Shown here: positions 9,133 through 20,970 of the stretch, one piece after another
Position numbering within the stretch: the first letter of the stretch is position 1
Layout: each line of letters opens with the position of its first letter
From: Actinokineospora iranica
Lineage (GTDB): Bacteria > Actinomycetota > Actinomycetes > Mycobacteriales > Pseudonocardiaceae
NCBI RefSeq assembly: GCF_900101685.1
Contig: NZ_FMZZ01000002.1
Location: forward strand, 310,001 to 374,000
Length of the DNA: 64,000 nucleotides
Direction: 5' to 3'
Translations under genes and position numbers: made by a program
Notes under the pieces: generated by a model
Seen by the model: the letters and a program-made list of their open reading frames with translations, nothing else
What the model was told of the DNA's origin: nothing
Database searches by the model: none

Positions 9133-9256
9133 AGGACACAACGATGCCACACCCGCGCGCGGGAAGCAGTCCTCCGTCCACACGCACAAGCCCCTCCGCC
9201 CCCAGATTCCCGGGGGCACCCACACGCGGGCGTGACCCTCCGTACGATCCAGCACT

Positions 9257-11596
9257 GTGGAGGACAAGGGTCCGAGTCTCATCGGCGCGCTGCTCGAGCA
9301 GCGGTACCGCGTGGACGCGCCGCTCGCGCGCGGCGGCATGTCGGCGGTGTACCGCGGGCTCGACACCCGGCTCGACCGGCCGGTCGCGATCAAGGTGATG
9401 GACTCCCGGTTCGCCGACGACAAGACGTTCGTGGAGCGCTTCGAGCGGGAGGCGCGGTCCGCCGCGAAGATCCACCACCCGAACGTGGTGGCCGTGCACG
9501 ACCAGGGCCTCGACGGCGCGCACGTCTACCTGGTGATGGAACTGGTCAGCGGCGGCACGCTGCGTGACCTGCTGGCCGAGCGCGGCACCCTGCCCGCGCC
9601 GCTGGCGGTGGCGATCATGGAGCCGGTGCTGTCCGCGCTGGCCGCGGCGCACCGGGCGGGCCTCATCCACCGCGACATCAAGCCGGAGAACGTGCTGATC
9701 GGCGCGGGCGGCATCGTCAAGGTCGCCGACTTCGGGCTGGTCCGGGCGGTGGAGAGCCCGGGCACCACGAAGAGCAGCGTCATCCTGGGCACCGTGTCCT
9801 ACCTCTCGCCCGAGCAGGTCACCACCGGCGCGGCCACCTCGCAGGGCGATGTCTACTCCGCGGGCATCGTGCTCTACGAGGCGCTGACCGGAGCCCCGCC
9901 GTACTACGGCGACAGCGCGCTCTCGGTCGCGTACCGGCACGTCAACAACGACGTGCCCGCGCCGGGCTCGAAGGTGGCGGGCATCCCGCCGCTGCTCGAC
10001 GAGCTGGTCGTCCGCGCGACCCGACGCGACCCGGCGGTCCGGCCTGCGGACGGCGCGGCGTTCCTGGCCGAGTTGCAGCAGGTCCGGGCGGCGCTGTCGC
10101 TGCCAAGGATGCGCGTCCCGGTGCCGACGCCCCCGCCGCCGGACGAGCCCGCGCCAAGGCCGTCCGCCCCCGCACCGGCTCCCGCACCCGCCACCCCACC
10201 GAGCCCGCCCGCGCCCGCCGCGGCGGTGCCCGCGGCCAGTGCGCCCGCGCCCGCCACCCCGCCCGCCGCCGCCGCCCCGCCCGCCGCCGCCGCGTCCAGG
10301 CAGGCCGCCGCGCCCCGGGCCGCCGCCGCGGAAGAGCCGACCGACGTCGTCCGCCCCGGCGACGAGCCGACGGAGACGGGCATGAGCCCGGTCGCGCCGC
10401 CCGAGGACCCCGAGGCCACGATCCGGGTGCGGATGTCCGACCTGCCCCCGGCGGTCTCCGGGCCGCAGCCCGCGACCGTGGTGCGGCCCGTGCCCACCGG
10501 GTTCAGCGCGGCGGGACCACAGGGCACCCGCGCGATGCTGCGCACCGACCTGGACAACGCGGCCGAGGCAGCCGCCAGGCAGCCGCAGACCGGCCCGCAC
10601 TCGCGCCCGGTGCCCTCGGGGTACTTCCCGCTGCCCCCCGACCAGCGGCCCCCCACGCAGCCGCAGACCGGCCCGCAGCCCGTGCCGCCGGAGCCGCGCC
10701 CGCGCGGTCGGCGGCTGCTGGTGCTGGGGATCGTCGGCCTGCTGGTGCTCGGACTGCTCGGCGCGGGCGTCTGGTGGTTCTCCAGCGGCCGGTACACCGA
10801 GATCCCTGCGGTGGCGGGCAAGGACGCCACTACCGCCGAGGAGATGCTGCGCGCGGCCGACCTGGCCCCGCAGGTCACCACCATGCGGGACAACTCGGTC
10901 GACGCCGGGATCGTGATCAGCACCGACCCGGGCACGGGCGCGAAGGCGCTGCGCGGCGACCAGGTCAAGGTGCTCGTCTCGGCGGGCAAGCCGGTCGTGC
11001 CGGACGTGCAGGCAGGCGCCACCCGGGACGAGGCGGAACGCGCGATCATCGCCGCGCAGCTTCAGCCGCACATCGACGACGGCAACGACGTCTTCGACGA
11101 GAAGATCCCCGAGGGCAAGGTCGTCCGGCTCGACCCGGTCGCGGGCACGAAGCTCGACATCGGCCAGCGGGTCGTCGTGGTGCTGAGCAAGGGCCCCGGG
11201 CCCAGGACGGTGCCCGACGTGCGCGGCCGCGCCCGCGACGAGGCGTTCCAGGCGCTGCGCGACGCCGGGTTCGAGCCCTACGACGGCGCTCCCGAGTTCG
11301 CCGCGGACCTCGACGGCGGCCGGGTGATCCGCACCGACCCGCCCGCGACCACCAAGATCGACGCCAAGGCGAGCAAGCGGGTGGCCGTCGTGGTGTCCAC
11401 GGCCGTCACCGTGCCCGACCTCAACGACAAGACCGCCGCCGAGGCGCAGGCGCTGCTGCAGCCGTTGGGCCTGACCATCGAGTTGCAGCCGTTCGCCAAC
11501 CCCAACGGCAAGATCTTCACCCAGAGCCCGGCCGCGAACACCCGGGTCGCCAAGGGCACCAAGGTCTCGGTGTTCACCTCCCTGTTCTCCTTCTGA
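9257..11596 (+). CDS. pknL: Ser/Thr protein kinase with four PASTA domains (PknL/PknB type)
   Basis: A 779-residue membrane receptor kinase. Kinase domain residues about 14-275: Gly-rich loop LARGGMSAVYRG, VAIKVMD (ATP-binding Lys), HRDIKPENVL (catalytic Asp), ADFGLVRA (metal-binding DFG) and GTVSYLSPEQ. A long Pro/Ala-rich linker follows (about 285-480), then one transmembrane helix (LLVLGIVGLLVLGLLGAG, about 485-507) and four extracellular PASTA repeats that in related kinases bind peptidoglycan fragments. The GTG at 9257 fits the kinase N-terminus. Position next to the Rv2175c-like gene supports PknL orthology, though mycobacterial PknL lacks PASTA repeats, so the architecture is more PknB-like. 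Its stop codon lies inside a 16-bp tandem repeat. Confidence 0.9.
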   Translation: MEDKGPSLIGALLEQRYRVDAPLARGGMSAVYRGLDTRLDRPVAIKVMDSRFADDKTFVERFEREARSAAKIHHPNVVAVHDQGLDGAHVYLVMELVSGGTLRDLLAERGTLPAPLAVAIMEPVLSALAAAHRAGLIHRDIKPENVLIGAGGIVKVADFGLVRAVESPGTTKSSVILGTVSYLSPEQVTTGAATSQGDVYSAGIVLYEALTGAPPYYGDSALSVAYRHVNNDVPAPGSKVAGIPPLLDELVVRATRRDPAVRPADGAAFLAELQQVRAALSLPRMRVPVPTPPPPDEPAPRPSAPAPAPAPATPPSPPAPAAAVPAASAPAPATPPAAAAPPAAAASRQAAAPRAAAAEEPTDVVRPGDEPTETGMSPVAPPEDPEATIRVRMSDLPPAVSGPQPATVVRPVPTGFSAAGPQGTRAMLRTDLDNAAEAAARQPQTGPHSRPVPSGYFPLPPDQRPPTQPQTGPQPVPPEPRPRGRRLLVLGIVGLLVLGLLGAGVWWFSSGRYTEIPAVAGKDATTAEEMLRAADLAPQVTTMRDNSVDAGIVISTDPGTGAKALRGDQVKVLVSAGKPVVPDVQAGATRDEAERAIIAAQLQPHIDDGNDVFDEKIPEGKVVRLDPVAGTKLDIGQRVVVVLSKGPGPRTVPDVRGRARDEAFQALRDAGFEPYDGAPEFAADLDGGRVIRTDPPATTKIDAKASKRVAVVVSTAVTVPDLNDKTAAEAQALLQPLGLTIELQPFANPNGKIFTQSPAANTRVAKGTKVSVFTSLFSF

Positions 11597-11645
11597 CCTG
11601 TTCTCCTTCTGACCTGTTCTCCTTCTGGCCTGTTCTCCTTCTGAC
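11582..11645. repeat. Four tandem copies of a 16-bp unit
   Basis: CTGTTCTCCTTCTGAC occurs four times head to tail (11582-11597, 11598-11613, 11614-11629, 11630-11645); the third has one change (GGC for GAC). The first copy encodes the last residues and stop of the kinase, so the gene's end has been duplicated into the 3' untranslated region. Near-identity suggests recent slippage or expansion. Confidence 0.93.
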
Positions 11646-11655
11646 GCGGATCAGA

Positions 11656-11711
11656 CGGATAAGACAGAACCGGCGAGCCCCCGAGGGGACTCGCCGGTTC
11701 TGTCTTATCCG
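11656..11711. terminator. Bidirectional terminator between kinase and aroG
   Basis: A perfect 22-bp inverted repeat: 11656-11677 begins CGGATAAGACAG and pairs with 11690-11711 ending CTGTCTTATCCG, with a 12-nt loop. It sits between two convergent genes and can form on either RNA strand. Confidence 0.88.
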
Positions 11712-11724
11712 CGTAAGAGGGGAT

Positions 11725-14307
<2,583 letters not shown>

Positions 14308-17185
14308 GCGCCGAGCGCCGATGCCGCTCGCCGCGCACGAACACCACTACCGCGACCGCGTTAAGCGCGGCGACGACGCCAAGAGCGACCGGCCAACCGA
14401 GATAAGACACGCCTGACGCCAGCAAGACAACGGTGGTGTTCGCGTATCCGGACAAGACAATGCAGACAAGCGCCACGTCCGCCCACCCCCGGACGCCGCC
14501 GTTGCGCATGGTCACCAGCACTAGGCGCAAGACCAGCGACGACAACAGGTGCTGCGCCAACTCGTTGACGTGGTTGCGCTTGTTCCAGCGCGGCGCCGCG
14601 GCCACAAACGCCAGGTAGCCCACGGAACCGAGCAGGTACGGCCAGGCGAACCACGGGTGCCAGCCGCCCGACCCGGCCAGGACCGCGCCGCCCGCGATCG
14701 CCGCGACGAGGGCGGCGACCGTGGCCACGGTGTTCGACCAGGCCAGGGCACTGGTCGAGGAGAAGTCCCCCACCGCGGCGCGGTGGACCTCGGCCCAGTC
14801 TCGCGCCCGCACCGGCTCCGCCGACCACAGCCGGGCCGCCAGAGCCAGGCGCAGACCGCGGTCGGTCGCCAAGTAGAGCCGCCGTTGCGTCTCCCAGCCA
14901 CGACGAACGAAGGACTCGCCGATCGCCGCGTCGGTCTCCCACGGCTCCGCGACGCGCTCCCACCCCGGGAGCCGCCCCTGTTCGTCCCCGTTCCGCCAAG
15001 AGAGCCCTCTCGTCACCACGGAAGGCAGACCGCGGACCAGGCTCTGGAATCCCGCGCCGAATCCCAGGGCGAGCAGGGGAACCGCCAGCCGGGCATCGAC
15101 ACGGTCGATCGCCGCCGGAATCGACGCCGGGTGGGCGCGCTCCACCAGCATCGCCACCTGAGCGGCGATCCGGGCCACCGCGACCGACGACCGGCCGCGG
15201 AACGGCGCCCACACCCACTGGTGCGACGCCAGCGCTTCCGGGACGACGAGTTCGCCGAGGGCGGCCTCGATCTCGGCGTCGCCCAGCAGCCCGGCCAAGT
15301 GCCAGGCGGCCCGGGTCGCGCCCAGGTCGTGGTCCCAGATCCGCTCGGCGAGGACCACCGCGGCGGCCGGGGTGCCGATCGCGCCGAGCAGGTCGACCGC
15401 GGCCGGGTCGACCCGGGCGCGCGGCGCGGCGAGCGCGGGCACGGCCGCGTCGCCCATGGCGGCCAGCGCCGAGCGCGCCGCCGGGGCGGACAGGGATCCG
15501 GCCAGGATCTCCGCCGCGCGCGGCGAGTTGGTCGCGGCGAGCGCGGCCAAGACCCGGGGGTGCCCGGACCGCGCCTCGGCGGCCAGGAACTCGAAGACCG
15601 CCTTGCCCCGGGGTCGGGGGTCGGCCGCGACGATGCCGAACGCGAAGACGATGGCCGCGACGTCCGCGTCGTCGGCCAGCAGGCGGCGCTTGAAGTGGTC
15701 CAGGACCAGTCCGGTGACGGCGTCGGCCACCTCGTCGGCCACGACCCTGGCGTCGGCGAGGCACTCGAAGGCGAGCACCGGGTCCGAGTCGAACACCGCC
15801 TCGATCAGCGAACCGCTGTCGGTGGACACCGCGGCGCACCAGAGCTTCACGACCTCGCGCCAGCCGTCGGGGTCGGCGCGGTAGCGGTCCAGCAGGCCCG
15901 CGCTGTCGTGCTCGAAGGCGATAGCGGCCAGGTACTCCCGCAGACTCAGGTCGGCGAAGACGTAGCGGTCACCGCCGTCACCCCGCAGCAGCAGGCCGCT
16001 GTGGTCGACGATCTCGTCCAGCACCGCGCCCGCGGCGGCCGGGTCGAGGTCGACCTCGGCGGCGACGGCGGCGATCTCGGCGAGCACGTCCGCACGCGGC
16101 AGGCCGCGGTCGGCCGACTTGCCCTGCGCCAAGACCGCGAGCCGAGACATGACAGCCTTCTTGACCGCGCCCCGGAACACTGTGCGGTGGTCGGTAAGCC
16201 TGCCGAGCAGGAGATCCGTGGCCTCACGGTAGAAGTCCGCGCGCGAACGCGGCAGCACTGTCCTGGGATCGTTAGCGCCGCCGTAGAGGTAGGCGATCAT
16301 CGTGAGCAGCAGCGGGTTCCGCGCCAGCGCCATGATCCGGGGCGCGGCCCGCAGCGCCGCCAGCAGCCCGTCCACTCCCCGCGCTCCCGGCCACTGGCTC
16401 AAGAACCGGCGGATGCGCCGGTCGCCGAGGTCGGCGATGTGGATCGTCGTGGCGAACTCCGGGAGCAACTGCCCGTGGTAAGTCGCCGTGCGGCTGGTCA
16501 CCACGATCTGGCAGGAGGCGTGCCGGGCCGCGAATGCCCGCAACTCCCCGACGACCCGCCACCGCTCGTCGGACGGCACCGCGTCGAGGCCGTCGAACAG
16601 CAGGGCGAGCGCGCCGTCGGCCAGCGCGCGCCGCGCGAACCGGTCGGGCCTGCGGAAGCCGTCCCGCGCCAACTGGTCGGCGATGTGCTGCTCCAGGCTG
16701 AGAGCCGACCCCGCGCAGCGGCCCAGGTCGAGCAGAACCGGGGTCGGCGCCGCACTCCGCCCGGCCGGGTTCTTGGCCCAAGCGAGCATCGACTGCCGCA
16801 ACAGCGTCGTCTTGCCCGAACCCGGTCGCCCCAGCACGACCGCGCGGTGCACGGACCTGACCAGGTCCGCGGCGTCGCGCGGCTCGGTCTCGCCGTTCTC
16901 GGTGGCCTGCGACGGCACAGAGACCGCCGCCGCGTCGAGCCCGCTGTCCGGGGCGAAGAGCACCGGCAGGCGCGCGTGCCTGGCCGCGATCCCCGCCCGG
17001 TACGCGCGCAGGGCGCGGCCGCGGGTCAGCCGGGTGCCCGCGAGCGCGTGGCCGACGCCCCGGAGCAGCCAGGGACCAGCGCGCTTGATCCCCTCCCAGA
17101 GCAGCACGAGCAGCGGCACGCCCACCACCCACGCCCACGCGTTGACTGTCATCGTGCCCAGTGCATCGCGGGCAGCGCCCGAACG

Positions 17186-18130
17186 CTACGGATCAGGCGG
17201 CTCGGCGCCGTCCCGGTCGGCCCACTCCAGCAGCGGCTCCAAGGAGAAGACGGCGTCATCGATGCCCGCGTGCAGATCGCCAACCTCGGCGACACGGGCA
17301 GGCACCGTGGCGATGGTGAGATCGCGCGGGTCGAGGTCGTCTATCTCAGCCCAGGTGACCGGCGTGGACACGGTTCCCTCCGGCACACCGCGCACCGAGT
17401 AGGCGCTGGCGATGGTGTGGTCGCGGGCATTCTGGTTGTAGTCCACGAACAGCGCGCGCGGATCACGGTCCTTGCGCCACCACGTCGTGGTCACCTCATC
17501 CGGCGCCCGACGCTCGACCTCCCGGGCAAAGGCCAGCGCGGCACGACGCACGTCGGCGAACCCCCACTCCGGCTTGATCCGGACATAGATGTGCAACCCC
17601 TTGCCGCCCGAGGTCTTCGGCCACCCGGTCGCGCCCAACTCGTCAAGCACCTCATGCGCCACCCGCGCGACCCGCCGCACAGTGCCGTAACCGCACTCGG
17701 GCATGGGATCGAGATCGATGCGCCACTCATCGGGCCGCTCGGTGTCCGCGCGGCGCGAGTTCCACGGGTGAAACTCCACAGTGGACATCTGCACCGCCCA
17801 GATGACATCGGCGAGCTTGGTGACCGCGAGTTCGTCGGCATGTCGGTTGTAGCGCGGGAAGCGCACCCGCACTGTCTCCAACCACGGCGGCGCGCCATGC
17901 GGAACGCGCTTCTGGTGCACTTTCTCACCGCTGACACCGTCAGGAAAGCGGTGCAGCATACACGGGCGGTCTCGCAGGGCGCGGACTATGCCGTCACCGA
18001 CGCTGAGGTAGTACCAGGCGAGGTCGAGCTTGGTTTCCCCGCGAGCCGGGAAGTAGACCCGGTCCGGGTTGGAGATCCGCACGGTGTGGTCTCCGACTTC
18101 GAGTTCCACCGCTGGGGACTTGCCCGCCAT
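17186..18130 (-). CDS. LigD-type polymerase/primase domain protein
   Basis: A 314-residue stand-alone polymerase domain of the archaeo-eukaryotic primase fold, as in the LigD PolDom and mycobacterial PolD proteins acting in end joining or repair. Motifs: RISNPDRVYFPARGETKLDL, GEKVHQKRVP, VQMSTVEFHPWNSRRADTE, WRIDLDPMPECGY (the two catalytic Asp of the DLDP motif), SGGKGLHIYVRI and RALFVDYNQNARDHTIASAY (third Asp). MAGKSPAVELEVG at 18130 is the family-typical start. No ligase or Ku gene is in the window. The region before its start holds element B. Confidence 0.9.
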   Translation of the reverse strand: MAGKSPAVELEVGDHTVRISNPDRVYFPARGETKLDLAWYYLSVGDGIVRALRDRPCMLHRFPDGVSGEKVHQKRVPHGAPPWLETVRVRFPRYNRHADELAVTKLADVIWAVQMSTVEFHPWNSRRADTERPDEWRIDLDPMPECGYGTVRRVARVAHEVLDELGATGWPKTSGGKGLHIYVRIKPEWGFADVRRAALAFAREVERRAPDEVTTTWWRKDRDPRALFVDYNQNARDHTIASAYSVRGVPEGTVSTPVTWAEIDDLDPRDLTIATVPARVAEVGDLHAGIDDAVFSLEPLLEWADRDGAEPPDP

Positions 18131-18243
18131 GCCTCCCAACCTAGCTTCCACTTCCGACGGTTGTCGCGGTTGCCTGGCTCGACGGGGTGGTCCGGGGTCG
18201 GGTTTGCTCGATGCTTGGGTGCTGTGGGGGCTGGGTCCCGTGG

Positions 18244-18735
18244 GTTTGCTCGATGGGGTGGAGCCGGGTGCGTCCTTGTGGGGGGCGGGTGCCCTCCGCT
18301 GCCCTGCCGAGAACCTGGCAGGTCGGTAGGCCTGTCAGGTGGGTGGGTGTGCTCCTTTGGCCCATCGAGCACCTGCCAGGGTCGGGCTTGGTTGCCAGGC
18401 GGGCGCTCCCGCTCCCACCCGTCTGGCACCTGGCAGATTCGGGTGCCGATTGACGAGGGGCGGCAGTTTGCCTTGCGCGCAAGGGGTTGGCGGGCAGGCG
18501 CGGCAAGAAGAAACTGGCTTGACGAGGCGGGAAGGCTCGGCTGGCAGGCCCCAGCCCCACCCGGGCGCTCGACTGCCCCCACCGTGCCCTCAACGATCCA
18601 CTTCGGCCGATTTCGCCGCCCCGCAGCCCCACCGCAAAGCCCACCCTCCCTGGGGGACCATCCCTGATCCATCCTATCGCCGCAGGTCAGCGCAGGGAAG
18701 AGAGTGCGCGGGGCCTGTGGATAACTCGCGATCAT
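18244..18735 (+). repeat. Dispersed DnaA-box element, copy B, with hairpin arms
   Basis: This fills the roughly 630-bp gap between the LigD-like and phosphotransferase genes. The left part has arms GCTCGATGGG (18248-18257) and CCCATCGAGC (18361-18370), 103 bp apart. The right part (18630-18735) is the core: CCACCCTCCCTGGGGG, ATCCTATCG, GGTCAGCGCAGGG, then DnaA box TGTGGATAA at 18716-18724 and the end CTCGCGATCAT. The last 107 bp or so are essentially identical to copy D, 19.5 kb away. On the minus strand ATCCTA (18671-18676) reads TAGGAT, an actinobacterial -10 consensus. Nothing else was recognised in 18131-18760. Confidence 0.8.
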
Positions 18736-18760
18736 GGATACGAAGGCCGGGTCGTGGTGG

Positions 18761-19597
18761 CTAAGCGCGGGCGTAGGTGAGGACGGGGGCGAGTGGGAGG
18801 CCGCGGCGGAAGAAGCTGACGGCTACCAAGGGGGCCATGGCGCGGCACCAGCGGTCCAGGCGGTCGGGGTCGAGGGTGGTGGTCGCCAAGAGGGCGTCGC
18901 GGCGGGCCGGGATGTCGGGGGCCGACAGGACGTAGTCGACGGCGTCGAATTCGGGGTCGCCTAGGCAGGCTTTGGGGTCGAGGACGACCAGGCCGCGGGG
19001 GTCGCCCGCGTCCAGCAGGTTCTCTTGGTGCAGATCGCCGTGTAGGAGGACTGGTGGGCCCTGGGTGTCAAGCAGGTCGGCCAGGATGTGGGTCGCCCGG
19101 TCCATGTCCTGGGCGGTGACTGGGCCGGTCGGCGGGAAGCGGGGCAGGAACTCGGCGGTCGCGGAACGCAGGTCGCGGTGGGTGAGGTGTTCGGGGGCTG
19201 GGACGGCTGTGTGCAGGTCGTGGAGCAGGGCGCCGAATCGGGTGGGGGTGGGCCAGCCGACTGCGCCGGGGATCAGTTCCAGCAGCAGAGCGCCCACGGC
19301 GGTGTCGGCGGCGAGGATTTCGGGGACCCGGCCGCTGGGGGCGAACGCGCGCAGCACCTCGGCCTGTTCCGCGGCGAAGGCCGGGTCCGGGGACACCTTC
19401 AGCACCGCGGGCGTCCCGGCGCGGTGGACGCGCATCGTCACCGCTGACGCCCCTTCGGGGAACACCTCGCCTAGTTCCAGGTCCCAGGCCGCGGCCAGGT
19501 CGTTCAGCAGGTCCGGCAGCGCCGCCACCCAGGGCAGCACGGAATCGCCGAAGCGGCGGCGTAGTCGGTCCTCGATCAACGGGCGTTCCCCGGTCAC
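18761..19597 (-). CDS. APH(6)/hydroxyurea-phosphotransferase-like kinase
   Basis: A 278-residue small-molecule kinase of the aminoglycoside phosphotransferase fold. LLHGDLHQENLLDAG holds the catalytic Asp loop and VVLDPKACLGDPEFDAVDYV the metal-binding Asp; the DPK...GDP arrangement and N-terminal WVAALPDLLNDLAAAWDL resemble the APH(6)/hydroxyurea resistance family rather than fructosamine kinases. It likely phosphorylates an antibiotic or hydroxylated metabolite. The GTG at 19597 overlaps the amidase stop by 4 bp (GTGA), so the genes are translationally coupled. Substrate unknown. Confidence 0.78.
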   Translation of the reverse strand: MTGERPLIEDRLRRRFGDSVLPWVAALPDLLNDLAAAWDLELGEVFPEGASAVTMRVHRAGTPAVLKVSPDPAFAAEQAEVLRAFAPSGRVPEILAADTAVGALLLELIPGAVGWPTPTRFGALLHDLHTAVPAPEHLTHRDLRSATAEFLPRFPPTGPVTAQDMDRATHILADLLDTQGPPVLLHGDLHQENLLDAGDPRGLVVLDPKACLGDPEFDAVDYVLSAPDIPARRDALLATTTLDPDRLDRWCRAMAPLVAVSFFRRGLPLAPVLTYARA

Positions 19598-20961
19598 ACG
19601 GTGGGACGGTGGTCGGCCCACGGGTGCGCGCGTTCGTATTGGGCCGACAACGAAAGCAACCGCCGTTCTGAGTGCGCTGGGCCGACGAGTTGGACGCCGA
19701 TCGGCATTCCCTTGGCGTCGCGGTCCACCGGCACGGCGGCGACGGGGAGGCCCAGCACGTTCCAGGTCGGGAAGTACGGGATGCGGGCGGAGACCTCGGC
19801 GAGGGTGCGGACGGCGCCCGCGTTGTGGAAGCGGCCGACCGCGGTGGGGGTGTGGGTCCAGGATGGCTGCAAGATCACGTCGTGGTCGGCGAAGAAGCCC
19901 GCCATGCGGTCCTGCAGGCCTGCCTCGGCCGCTCGTGCCCAGCGCAGCACACTGTCGGGCACGCGGCGGCCGAGGGCGGCGATTCGGCGGGTGCGCGGCT
20001 CCAGCCACTCCGGGTGCGGCAGGGCCGCGACGTCGTCGGCGACGCCGCGCAGGTAGCGGACGACGAACTGCGCTGAGGGCCGGGCGCCCAGGGGCGGGTC
20101 GACCACGGTGACGGTGTGCCCGAGGGCGCGCAGCCGGTCGGCGGTGTCGAGCACGGCGCGCCGCCAGACGGCGTTCATCGGCGGCTTTCCCAACGGTGTG
20201 CCCCACGCCAGCGCGATCCGCAGCGGCCCCGGGTCCAGGTCAACGGTCTCGCGGTAGCCGCCACCGTCCTCGGCCAGGACGTCGAGCATGGCCGCGGCGT
20301 CCGCGACCCGCCTGCCCAGTGGGCCGACGCCGCCCAACCCGTGCCAACTCTCGGCCGCCGGGGCCAGGGACACCAGCGCCCGAGTCGTCTTGAGCCCGAA
20401 CACCCCCGTGGCGCTGGCGGGCATCCGGATCGAACCGCCGCCGTCGGACCCGGTGGCCGCCCCGACCATCCCCGCCGCGATCGCCGCGGCCGACCCGCCG
20501 GACGAGCCCGCCGGGGTGCGGTCGAGGTTCCACGGATTCCGGGTCGCACCGTAAGTCAGGGACTCGGTGAACGGCCACAGACACCGCTCGGGCGTCAACG
20601 TGCGGCCGACGAGCACCGCACCCGCGACCCGCAACCGGGCGATGGCGGCGCTGTCGTTCTCGGCGGGCGGGAACTGCGGCCTGCCGCCGAGCGTGGTCAC
20701 GTCACCACTCACGTCCAGATCGTCCTTGACCGCGACCGGCACCCCGAGCAGCGGCGTGCGCTCCCCCGCCGCGATCCGGCGCTGCGCCTCCCGCGCCGCC
20801 GCCCGCGCGGGCTCGGCGTAGAGCACCCGAAACGCGTTGAGCGTCGGATTGAGTCGTTGCGCACGGTCCAGCACGGCCTCGGTCAGATCAGGCGCGGTGA
20901 CCTCACCCGCACGCAGGGCACGCGCTTGGGCGTCCGCCCCGGCCCAGAGCAGTTCGTCCAT
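19594..20961 (-). CDS. Amidase signature family enzyme
   Basis: A 455-residue amidase hydrolysing C-N bonds through a Ser-cisSer-Lys triad. VAVKDDLDVSGD carries the Lys, TPAGSSGGSAAAIAAGM the cis-Ser, and GSDGGGSIRMPASATGVFGL the nucleophile Ser; all are intact. WNVLGLPVAAVPVD near the end is also standard. The ATG at 20961 starts MDELLWAGADAQARALRAGE, typical for the family. The downstream kinase overlaps by 4 bp. Substrate cannot be told from sequence. Confidence 0.9.
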   Translation of the reverse strand: MDELLWAGADAQARALRAGEVTAPDLTEAVLDRAQRLNPTLNAFRVLYAEPARAAAREAQRRIAAGERTPLLGVPVAVKDDLDVSGDVTTLGGRPQFPPAENDSAAIARLRVAGAVLVGRTLTPERCLWPFTESLTYGATRNPWNLDRTPAGSSGGSAAAIAAGMVGAATGSDGGGSIRMPASATGVFGLKTTRALVSLAPAAESWHGLGGVGPLGRRVADAAAMLDVLAEDGGGYRETVDLDPGPLRIALAWGTPLGKPPMNAVWRRAVLDTADRLRALGHTVTVVDPPLGARPSAQFVVRYLRGVADDVAALPHPEWLEPRTRRIAALGRRVPDSVLRWARAAEAGLQDRMAGFFADHDVILQPSWTHTPTAVGRFHNAGAVRTLAEVSARIPYFPTWNVLGLPVAAVPVDRDAKGMPIGVQLVGPAHSERRLLSLSAQYERAHPWADHRPTV

Positions 20962-20970
20962 GCTGGCACC

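Noticed and set aside
8666-11071. An 801-residue minus-strand open frame opposite the PASTA kinase
   Set aside because: Low-complexity mirror of the kinase's Pro/Ala linker; only the Rv2175c-like gene at 8767-9132, in another frame, is real.
11582-11645. Possible CRISPR array (four 16-bp direct repeats)
   Set aside because: Units are contiguous without spacers and too short.
14549-18667. A 1372-residue open frame on the plus strand antisense to the NACHT and LigD-like genes
   Set aside because: It is made of Arg/Gly/Ala/His-rich low-complexity sequence and lies opposite two genes with clear motifs; long antisense frames are common at this GC content.
17986-18735. Open frame starting MIASYPQAPRTLFPALTC within element B, repeated in D
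   Set aside because: The similarity comes from the DNA repeat; the frame is broken in copy E and diverges in A and C, so coding is not supported.
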